From Onchocerca volvulus (Eukaryota > Nematoda > Chromadorea > Rhabditida > Onchocercidae), in contig HG738140.1 of assembly GCA_000499405.2 (NCBI GenBank), forward strand, positions 9,823,560 to 9,887,559: DNA of 64,000 nucleotides. The letters are read 5' to 3'. Within the stretch, counting starts at the first letter, position 1. Every line of letters starts with the position of its first letter. A model generated the notes under the pieces. It made no database searches, was not told where the DNA came from, and saw only the letters and a program-made list of their open reading frames with translations. This document shows positions 55,273 to 64,000 of this stretch, piece by piece. The position numbers were made by a program, and so were the translations under genes.

Positions 55273-56318
55273 TGGGATTAATATAATAAGTAGAATTTAT
55301 GAATTACATAATGTCTCATTTTATCCAACGTTCCACTGTTGTTATTCAATATTAATTTAGTAGTAGTAGAAAGGAAAAATGATAGAAAAAACTTGAAATG
55401 CACCTCCAATTCACTGTTATCTAAATGAATATGAAGAAACCCAGACATTCTATTCAGGCTGCATTACATTCAGGGTTAGAATTTACACATTTTCCCATCA
55501 TATTATGTCTACCAAGAGTTTAACGTCAGAATCCAATGTTATACAGCATGTGTAGCTTCACTAAAGAAACCAATATTTTAAAATCTTGCATCTAATTATT
55601 ATCAAACATTAAAACATGGTGTATGTACAATCGAAGCATCAAAGTGAAATTTGACGTAAACCATTTACCCTGAACAAAATCCTTTTAATCGAAACAGAAA
55701 CATAGTGAAAGTATGGGATTCTTTTTTAGTTCCAAATTCCAATTTAGGAATCTGAAATCAAAGTACTTCATTTTCACAACTAATGCATTATAATGAATTA
55801 ATTTATTTGCTTTCTTTGTTTCGCACCGAAAATCCCATTCTTTATAATTCTGAATAATTCTATCCAGCGCATCAATATTAATTTACAATTAAAAAAGGAA
55901 ACAAATATTTTCGCAACTCCAAGATAACGCCACTGATGCGATAAATTTGCGCGAAATGGCACAATCTCCTGCAAACATATTCCAATTATCATGGAGTAAT
56001 CTTTTCTCTAAAAAATTCATATGTAGAAAATATGCTAAAAGAATCTATAATTGGCTCCCAAATGGAATGTTCGAAAATAAAATTATCGAAATAAATTTTT
56101 TTTTTGCAATTTAATTCACCACATATAAAAGTATAGATGGATGTAAGATTAAATTGATTTTCAAATTTAAGTAAAGGGAGATGAAAACTGAAATAATTTG
56201 ATTAAATGAACAAAATAATTGAAAATTTTTGCAACGATCGTCGTAGAAAATTTATTTGACGGAAGATATGTACAGATAGACAGAAATTATTAGGAAAACG
56301 ATATCTGATGGAATAGAA

Positions 56319-56471
56319 ATGGTTCTTTGGGCTCTGTTGATGTGGACATCTTGTCGAATAATGCTATTATTACATCTGCGATATATTTTGGGAACCGAAA
56401 GAGATTTGAGCATGTATGGCAGAAGCATATCAGATGTTTCTTACAGTACACCTTTAATCCAGTTTAATTAG
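56319..56471 (+). other. possible 50-residue secreted peptide ORF
   Basis: An ATG frame, three bases after a GGAATAG acceptor-like word, encodes MVLWALLMWTSCRIMLLLHL and then a polar tail TERDLSMYGRSISDVSYST. It is more GC-rich than its surroundings and starts like a signal peptide. Short length and no homology keep confidence low. Confidence 0.2.
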
Positions 56472-56755
56472 CATCCTTTAATTTGCAAGTTTAGCAATTT
56501 CAGCTATAAAAGACTGATCATTAAAGGATTAGGCCTTTGTTAAAAACTCGCCATTTCAAGTTTGCATGAAATTGTTCCATAAATATCTGCATTAAGTCGG
56601 CAGTTTTTATATTGTAAAATATATTCGGCTGAATTCCAATACAAAACATTAAATGCCACGTCATACATAACGATCAACAATGCTAAATCATTATTAAGTT
56701 TTAATTATTCTTATTATTTGCTCGTTTTGGAATTTTGATATTTTGTATATACGCA

Positions 56756-56945
56756 TCAAAATGCTTTTGTTTTCCGAATATGTGTTGGTGAAATAAAACA
56801 AATTTTTTCAAATTCTGATTCAACAAAAGACAAAGCTTGCAATAAATGGTTATGAAGCAATTTTCTGGTATGTTTCCGGAAATTTTCCAAACAAGACAGC
56901 GAATTTAAATTCGACATTTTGTTCAAAATGGATGTTTCTGCATTT
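56756..56945 (-). other. possible coding exon, unknown
   Basis: After an ATAATTCAG acceptor at about 56946, an open frame reads AETSILNKMSNLNSLSCLEN, then a helix-like basic stretch, and ends THIRKTKAF-stop. The codon make-up looks coding; no domain or partner exon is found. Confidence 0.22.
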
Positions 56946-59900
56946 GCTGAATTATGCAAATATAAAAGATATTTTTTGTTTCAAACTTCTAATATCAAAG
57001 ATATCGATGTATTATTGCTATCATTCGGAAAAAGTGTGAGTGATCAAATTGGATTTATATCATTTTTATGCTAAGAATCATCATTCATACTCAATCTTAT
57101 TTCAATCACGATTGATTGAGTTTTTTTTATTCTTTCGAAATTGCTTCCAGTTCAACCAAATTCAAACTTCTCTATTTTTTCTTCTCTTTTTAAATGAAAC
57201 TAATGAAATTTTAAAGAAATGCTATATTTTGTGTAAAACTAGCAACACCAATATTGTTGTTGTCATCAAATTGTGATTAGTGTTAATGTCGCATATATCG
57301 TTTGAAAAAATGTGAAAGGTATCAAGTTTGTGAGTGAACATTCACTTTTTTAAATGCAAATGAATAGAATAAATTTAAATAAGTAATTTCAATGTTTGAT
57401 GAGCGATTATATTTGGTAATGTGGTCATACACATAGTAATAAATATATTTTGTGCAGTTTTTCTTATGGATTGCATCAAATGCAATAATTCACTTTTTTT
57501 TTTTACGAGGATTTGTTCGTTTGCTTTTCAGTTTTTTACCTCCTGTTTTAGTTGTACTTCAAATGGTATTTTATTTCGAAAATTTTTTTTGATAATACTT
57601 GTTCTTTTTGAAGATCTAATTCATTTGAGTTCATAGGAAAAATCTGCATTGGCTTTCAAAAGTTTTAAAAACTAATAGAAGGATTTTGAATCATTACTAA
57701 TATTTTCAAATAAAAATGAAATGATAAAAAGAGCAATTATGAAATTTGAAAATGAGATACTTCCGAATATGTCTGCAATGACTGACATTGCTATTATAAT
57801 GCAACAAAATTCGATTCTTTAGAGAAACTGATTTTGGAATAAAATTAATGATGACATCATGTATACAATGAAAATATATATTTTTTAGCTATAGTAGGAT
57901 TTTGTCTTATAGAACATTGAGCTTTTTTCTTGCGACAATATCTCAATTTCACTTTTTATGTAGTCCTCCGTATGATAAGGATAAATTCTTGGAATATGTA
58001 TGGGTTTACTACTGCAGCTGAACGAAGATGATGTATCTTGCTTTAGAGCAATATTCCTCGAAAGATTTTATACTAAAGAAGGTGAATTCAATTCGATCAA
58101 ATGTTGAATATGCTCTGAAAGACATTTTTTTTTTCTGCAGAAACATATTCGAATCATTTTAATGGTTTAACAGTATTATGCAGAAAAAAGAAAAATAAGC
58201 TTACATCCATAGCATGCTGATGTTGATAATTTTATTTTTTTCGGTAATTTTACAATTTTATTATTTTTTTTCTTTTTCCTTTTTTTGTATGAGAGATATC
58301 ATGAGACATACTGGCATCGCGTGTTTCAAAAACAGCAACAAAAAGATGTTTTACGTTAATAAAATGATGATATGTGCTGTTTACCGATTTTCTCAGCCTA
58401 CAAAAATCTATAAATTTGAGGAAATATTTTAGAGCTGGTTAGAATTACAGAATGATCGTATTTACACTATGTTTCACAACAAAGTCAATGACATATTAAT
58501 GAACATTTCACTGGACAATCAATGCATTTATCAAAAGAACACGCAGATAAGCTCAATTCTAAGTATTAGCATATGAAAAATATATTTTGAATATTGAATT
58601 TATAATTCATCACATGTTTCAAACGAGATTAATTCAATATCCAACCATACTCAGTCTTCATTTTAACAAAATCATCACATGCTGCATGCTCTCAAAGAAG
58701 AGTTTAGAAAGAAGAATGATACAGGGAAAAGTTCTGCTACATCCAAGTTCAAATGCTGCAACGGAATAAAGTTCTTCAAGAATAGCCTCTAAGGTATCGA
58801 TGATATGCAGCTGAGTAATGAGGCAATCTATATATTATTGTGCTATCGTAGAAGTATGCTAAAAGCTGAAGAACTAACTCAAAACTCCATCGCAGCATTG
58901 ACTTTATTCAAATTCTTCGGTCGGATTAACTGACAGAAAATTTGTTTGCATAACATCGAATTGTTGCAATAGAAAATATCACAAAACAGTATCATTCCAT
59001 ATATTTCAGAAGTTGAGATAGCTTTGATTAAAATTAGTGCACAGCCAACACAACAAATTCTCTACACAATCAATTAACCTTTAATTTCTCCAAACAAAAA
59101 TATTTCACAACAAATTATTGGTGTCACGACCGAAACAATGTCATTATTCAGTCTAATCAAGGGAAAATTCAAATGACAACAAAATCTAGTGCTAAAAATA
59201 TTATGAAAATGAAACTTATATAAAAGCCATGTGAACTTTATTGACATCAGACGTTCTTCTCATTTTATGCTTCGCGACTTCTTCATTTTCAACTTGCTTG
59301 AAAGTTAGAACACAATAAGTGAAGAGGTTGAGATAAGAAAATGCATGACACGATGACGTTGGGATACCTTCTTGAAGACGAACAATTCAAATAGATTGGA
59401 CGATAGAAGTAATTACGGTACTGCCTTATTATCTATCCATTCAACTTTTTATTACCTGTCTTACCTATACATAACGATAATCGATGGGGAGACTGCTCCA
59501 TATCAAAAGGGTGACATAATTATTGATTATTGATTATTAGTGATGGAAAGATCGAGAAGAGAAGCCAGAACTCTGTAGTGCAAATCGGTAGGAAATTTAA
59601 TAAAGCGATGATTTCCAATAAAATTAAGACTAGTAGTTAAATGAGTCCTTTCCGAATCACTCTCCCCATCCAGCTAAGCTTTTTTCTCATCCAAATTTTA
59701 GCACTCTTTCTCTTCAACCCATTTCCTACTCTTCAATTATTTTTCTGAAACTTTGATACACACCTTATGTTGGAAATTTCGTTTTCCTTCACTCCTTTCT
59801 CTATCTTTCAACACTTCTTAGCTCACTGTTATTATTATTTTCATCCTATAAATAATATTTTGCGGATTTTTATGTTCTTGTTTACTCTTAATTCTGCCAG

Positions 59901-60239
59901 TGGATTTAAATCTCTAATAACAATCAATACCAATTATTAATTTTTTTGTAACAATTGTAATATACTACTATCATTTACTCTGAAGCCGAATTTATTTGGT
60001 ATTTCTTTCAGTTGCGAAATATTCGGTCCCTCGATTTTTGAATCTCCTGCAAAGATCTCTATTTTCATAATATCGGTGAGTTTTCATACTTCTAAAATAA
60101 ACTCCTGAAGAAATTACCGGACCAGTGTCGTGAAACATGTGAAATATGTAATACCCATTCTTTTTCTTACACCAGTATTGCCTCTGATTAAAAGGGGATC
60201 CAGTTAGTCCAATTCAAATTGAAAGAAAGTTTTAGAGCG

Positions 60240-60890
60240 TTTGACTCAAGATTCTGGAACCAAAAATTATATCTTATCTACGAGAAAGTATACGTAATTT
60301 TAGTGTGATATAATTCTTTATGTTTTCGTTGTATGAGAAGTTCAGCTACGGGATTATGCCTTGGGTATAGATGTGGATGTTTTCTATTTTCTTCTAGCTC
60401 TGAATTTTTCAAATCAACTCTTTAATCTCCATGGTTTTTCCCTTCCACTGTAATAAAGATTCCATTTATTTACTTAATCTTTGGTTAATCTTTCCGATTG
60501 TACTTATTCGATCAATATTCATTCTATCAGTCTGTATTCTTCACTTGTGAGTCAATCTTTCTCAATTGATATTAGTTGCACAGTAATTTTTGTCTTGTTG
60601 TTAGTTTTATGAATTTGAGGATGTAAGCAGTTGTCCTTAGTAATCTTAACCGTTTACTGATTTCCATCTTTAAATCCTATTTCTTGGATAGGAATCTGAG
60701 GGGTTTTTGCGATAGTTTTTCCTCTTTCATTTTCATAGCTTTCTTTGAATTTGAATTCCCATTCCAACTAATTTGATTTTTCTTCCTTTAACCATGCTAG
60801 TACTTTTCACCATTGTTCATAATTTCTTAGTTTTTCAGATGAAAATCCATTTGTTGCTGCATCAACTAGGTTATATCCACTTGGTATATA
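60240..60890 (-). mobile_element. decayed BEL/Pao LTR-retrotransposon pol fragment
   Basis: On the minus strand, frames broken by stops give PSGYNLVDAATNGFSSEKLR then NYEQW (60890-60810), the segment that follows RNase H in BEL/Pao polyproteins (normally with PADxATRG and LxxHxLWW), and further on NPVAELLIQRKHKELYHTK (about 60350-60290), the zinc-binding HHCC start of the integrase. Several stops and indels lie between. No intact frame or LTR pair is visible, so this is a relic. BEL/Pao elements are the common LTR elements of filarial genomes. Confidence 0.65.
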
Positions 60891-60954
60891 ACAAAACGAA
60901 AATGAATTGCGATGACAGCAGCAGTACAAAACAAACATCAAACATTTGAAAATA

Positions 60955-61095
60955 TCGTCAGTAAAGCGGAAATTAAAATGGAAGGACTGGATTATTCAGT
61001 TCAACTTGAGACGAATCGCAATCAACGGCTTAGGAAAGTCGAATTTTTCATTGTGCGTTTGGATATTGCATATCCTGTTGCTTCTATAGTATCTA
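60955..61095. repeat. extra diverged copy of the inverted-repeat inner segment
   Basis: AAAGCGGAAATTAAAATGGA through TTTGGATATTGCATATCCTG matches the plus-strand segment at about 61345-61445 (AAAGCGAAAATTAAAATGGG ... TTTGGATATTGCATATCTTG) in the same direction, and the right arm near 61540-61660 in the opposite direction. Three copies of this segment therefore sit within 0.7 kb. Confidence 0.8.
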
Positions 61096-61106
61096 CTGTT
61101 CCACCA

Positions 61107-61350
61107 TTATTCAACAAACTCCAATTGTCTGGCATATTTTTTGATCTGCTGTACTTCGGTATCCACAATATATTTATATTGCTCTATGGATATGCCATCT
61201 CGAATAACGAATAAATACATCGGCGGCATTCCGCGATTTGCCTTGAAATAACGCAATATATCTGAGAAAATCTGTTGTATCGTATTGTCTACCAGCTCTT
61301 CCATTTTTGCCTTGCTGCAGCGATATTCGCCAATTTCATTGGAATAAAGC
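61107..61350 (-). pseudogene. Argonaute PIWI-domain fragment, left copy
   Basis: Open minus-strand frame: SLYSNEIGEYRCSKAKMEEL, IQQIFSDILRYFKANRGMPP, VIRDGISIEQYKYIVDTEVQ, then QQIKKYARQLEFVE and a stop. The run of a helix, P-x-x-x-x-x-(V/I)-x-R-D-G-(V/I)-S-x-x-Q-(F/Y), then a conserved E and helix is the middle of the PIWI fold of nematode Argonautes (WAGO-like). Only about 80 residues are present. The flanks hold no other PIWI, PAZ or MID sequence, so it is a fragment and not a gene. Confidence 0.72.
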
Positions 61351-61656
61351 GAAAATTAAAATGGGAGTTCTTGAGAAGAACTGCGATCAATGGCTAACGA
61401 AACCTCATTGTGGGTTTGGATATTGCATATCTTGCTGTTTCCATAGTATTAAAAAAAGACCGAAATATTGTTTCATGAATCAACAAACAGAAAACTGATA
61501 AAACAATATTTCGGTCTTTTTTAGAACTATGAAAATAGCAGGATGTGCAATATCCAAACCCACAATGAGTTAAATCCGGCTTTCGTTAGCCACTGAACGC
61601 AGTTCGTCTCACGAAGAATTGAATAATTCAATCCTCCTATTTTAATTTTCGCTTTA

Positions 61657-61885
61657 TTCCAATGAGATTGGCGAATATCGCTGCGGCAAGGCAGAAATGG
61701 AAGAGCTGGGAACCAATACGATACAGCAGATTTTCTCAGATATATTGCGTTATTTCAAGGCAAATCGCGGAATGCCGCCGATGCATTTACTCGTCATTCG
61801 AGATGGTATATCCATAGAGCAATATAAATATATTGTTGATACCGAAGTATAGCAGATCAAAAAACATGCCAGATGGTTGGAGTGT
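61657..61885 (+). pseudogene. Argonaute PIWI-domain fragment, right inverted copy
   Basis: Plus-strand frame: SNEIGEYRCGKAEMEELGTN, IQQIFSDILRYFKANRGMPP, VIRDGISIEQYKYIVDTEV, then TAG at 61850-61852 where the left copy has Gln. It continues QIKKHARWLE before diverging. It lies in the opposite orientation to the left copy and ends the right arm of the inverted repeat. Confidence 0.72.
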
Positions 61886-61889
61886 CTAA

Positions 61890-63655
61890 CTTCTTTCCCT
61901 AAGTAACATTCATTGTACTCACATACTCACAAAGAAACAATTTTGTGCTCATTATTGTCGAAAAATCGATATATATGTATAGTCTAAATACTGTTTATAA
62001 TAGAAATTTGGAATATTACTCAGACAAATGAATCACTTAACCAGATCTGCCCAAAGGCCTTTGTTCTCTCAACCGATTTGCTAACAAAACTTATGCGCAT
62101 TGTTTGAAATATTGTAAGCATTGTCTATCTTATCCTTTGTCCTGACAACCACCTTTTGTATGATTAATGTGTAATTAGCTTCCGCCTACAATCAAGACCA
62201 AGAATTATCTATAATAAAAGAAACTTGTTGAGTTAACACGAATCAGCGTCTTCAAGGTTAATATCAGCGGCAGTTCAGTTCCAATCCAGTTTCGAAGACA
62301 GTTGCAATATCAGTAGAAGTGACAATTCAACAACATAAGTGACAGCTCAGCAGGAGGAAAGTAATCGGTAGAACGAAAGGAGAACGACAATCGTGAATGG
62401 AAAATACGACAACTTAAAATTCAAGAACTCAAAGATTCAAAAAAAGTGAGAATTCAAAGACTGTTAGTATCCTTTTATTATTTATTGTGTATTGTTCATT
62501 TAGTCACTATTATTGTAATAGCAATACATGATACTGTAAGCAATACTGTAGAAGATCAGCGAAGATTATTGTTCATTGTTTACAATATCGTGTAAACCAA
62601 TAAAGGCTACTGTTGATCTAATGGAGTGCCAACAGCAAAAAGCATTCTCCAATCCAACCAAATTACAAACCAGTTACGAAATATCAGACATTTTCCCCAA
62701 CACCTTCTATTCTAAATAACTATTTTTAAGGATAATTAGAAATCCAGGATAAGCAAATAAACGAGACATATAGAGTGATTCTTTTTGCATAATAATACAT
62801 TTTTAAAAGAGTCTTATTATTTAGAAAGTGGACAGGGAATTCAAAACCTTCATTCATGCAACTGCCATCAAAAGAAAAAAAAGACTTGAGCACTTTTTCA
62901 TTTAGAATATTGGAGTTATTGTATCAACTAATATCACTAATTTAATTCCTTTCTCTTGAATACCTTTTTTGCTTTTTGCATGACTAATATTACGGGAGTT
63001 TTAGAAACTAAATGTATATTTTCGTTCTATTTTACATTCATCGCAATGATAGAAAGAATAAATTCTGAATTTCATCAAGTTCTTCATTGTAACTTCAAAC
63101 TTCAATGGAAAATTTTTATCATTCTGCAACCTACTAACATTATCTGTCTTTTTTAATTCATAAGATGAGATGATCATGCTGCCTACCAACATCAATGAAC
63201 TTTTCCTTTATCCCATCACCTTTTTTTGGGAAGTTGCAATTGATCTGCCGCATCGGTGAGATTACAGTTTTAATTGATGTTAGAAGGATTAAAGTGAGAT
63301 GTGCGTGGAATAGCAATATTCATTCTTTTGTAGTCTGCTCAGAGATTTCAATTCAGAGATTGTATATGAAATTTAAAGATTAACAGGAAATGTGATGTAA
63401 ATAGATAATGTTAATCGAAATTAAGAAATTTTACAGTTCAAAATTAAAATATAATCTTTCTAAAATATTTATGAAACAAATTGTGCTGATTTTGAATAAC
63501 AAAGTCTTATTTCTATACCACTTCAAAAATTTCCTATGAAGATTATTGAAAAAACTGATTATCAAGCACGTATCAGCAATAAATGAATCATTTTATATCT
63601 TTTTTAGTTCTTCATAGAAGTGGAATTATATATACAATAAACTAAAGTTAAAATT
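61890..63655. other. no gene seen; purine-rich leader-like tract
   Basis: 61900-62700 is less AT-rich and contains AATAAAAGAAACTTGTTGAG followed by many short CAGTTC/GACAG words. This recalls the R-U5 and leader of an LTR element, but no matching second LTR or primer-binding site could be recognised. 62700-63655 is ordinary AT-rich sequence. Confidence 0.3.
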
Positions 63656-63775
63656 CTAAGGATAAATCCTTCGATAACGAATAAACGTGTGTTCTTGCAT
63701 TCCATGTGTTAATGTTTCCATGTTAAGACGTGCTTGTAAAGTGTTCTTATCCAACAGTGTCCATTCTCGTACCAA
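63656..63775 (-). CDS. last exon of a gene continuing beyond the window (partial)
   Basis: After a TTTATAG acceptor (63776-63782), a phase-0 frame of 39 residues reads LVREWTLLDKNTLQARLNME, then TLTHGMQEHTFIRYRRIYP and TAG. Regular codon use and the clean acceptor make it a real terminal exon. I do not recognise the protein. No further exon is evident to 64000, so the rest lies outside. Confidence 0.6.
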   Translation of the reverse strand: MVREWTLLDKNTLQARLNMETLTHGMQEHTFIRYRRIYP

Positions 63776-64000
63776 CTATAAATGAAAATTATAAAAGCAA
63801 TATAAATCAGCCTGGAATCTTTTGAATGAATTCTAGAATAATGTTATTAAATTTTTGTGTACATAATTTTTATATGTAGCAACAAATCACAGTAATACTG
63901 TGTATCAAAAAAATTCACTAAATTATAGTGGAACAAGTGTAAATTAAAGTTGTGGCCAAATGCACTAAACTTCTGAAAATTTTGCTAAAATTTTTTCATT

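Larger units (their letters stand above)
53389..60230. other. large gene-poor stretch
   Basis: Nearly 7 kb of AT-rich sequence without a confident gene. Plus-strand frames at 54676, 57040, 57421, 58214 and 58587 have no domain, signal context or splice logic. A few coding-like islands are listed separately (55.0-55.3, 56.3-56.5 and 56.76-56.95 kb). From about 59.6 kb the plus strand becomes T/C-rich, which precedes the BEL/Pao relic. Confidence 0.45.
61107..61885. repeat. large inverted repeat built from Argonaute PIWI-domain fragments
   Basis: Left arm about 61107-61473 and right arm about 61501-61885, with a 27-base loop (61474-61500). Next to the loop the arms are nearly exact (AAAAAAGACCGAAATATTGT against its complement). 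The outer 200 bases agree at roughly nine positions in ten; the middle has small indels. Each arm carries the same PIWI-domain piece pointing away from the loop. Transcription through it would give a long hairpin RNA. Confidence 0.88.

Noticed and set aside
61890..62660. Possible LTR and leader of a retroelement
   Set aside because: Composition shift and an AATAAA-like word are suggestive, but no paired LTR, target duplication or primer-binding site could be found by reading.

Overview
The window looks like nuclear DNA of a parasitic nematode, most likely a filarial (spirurid) worm. It is AT-rich, and its genes are cut into many small exons with GT..AG introns. Several start codons lie a few to a few tens of bases downstream of a (T)nCAG or TATAG acceptor, as expected for spliced-leader trans-splicing. 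The gene content includes an SXP/RAL-2 protein, a nematode-style tyrosine phosphatase, a TTP-like CCCH protein and BEL/Pao debris. No bacterial genes, CRISPR array, tRNA or rRNA gene was found. Gene models were built by reading exons, splice sites and codon phase by eye.

Layout. 1-2 kb: no gene. 2.0-4.7 kb (-): a conserved unknown gene whose residue pattern resembles a papain-like cysteine protease. 7.1-9.05 kb (+): a broken beta-lactamase-family (LACTB/LACT-type) gene. 9.6-11.3 kb (-): a tyrosine phosphatase with an altered WPD loop. 13.2-17.9 kb (+): glucosidase II beta subunit. 18.3-21.5 kb (-): arginyl-tRNA synthetase, probably mitochondrial. 23.5-27.3 kb (-): SLC35F6-like transporter. 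28.8-33.8 kb (+): Pumilio homologue PUM3/PUF-12. 34.1-34.9 kb: direct repeats ending in a perfect 82-bp palindrome. 35.0-36.8 kb (-): tandem CCCH zinc-finger protein. 39.1-43.3 kb (-): ABHD17-like serine hydrolase. 44.8-46.6 kb (-): small acidic protein with hydrophobic ends. 47.6-51.4 kb (-): cytochrome P450. 51.9-53.4 kb (-): SXP/RAL-2 protein. 53.4-60 kb: mostly empty. 60.2-60.9 kb: BEL/Pao relic. 61.1-61.9 kb: a large inverted repeat made of two copies of an Argonaute PIWI-domain fragment. 63.7-63.8 kb (-): last exon of a gene that continues past the window.

The genes are unrelated single-copy loci and form no pathway. Glucosidase II beta and arginyl-tRNA synthetase converge 0.4 kb apart. 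SLC35F6 and PUM3 diverge. PUM3 and the CCCH gene converge on the palindrome. ABHD17, the acidic protein, P450 and SXP/RAL-2 all lie on the minus strand with gaps of 0.5-1.5 kb, which is loose for a nematode operon. Exon lengths for glucosidase II beta, ArgRS, SLC35F6, PUM3, P450, SXP/RAL-2 and the acidic protein sum to whole codon numbers (543, 493, 399, 733, 535, 274 and 164 codons including stop), an internal check on those models. The most unusual items are the PIWI-fragment inverted repeat, the papain-like unknown gene, the perfect palindrome and the probable pseudophosphatase.
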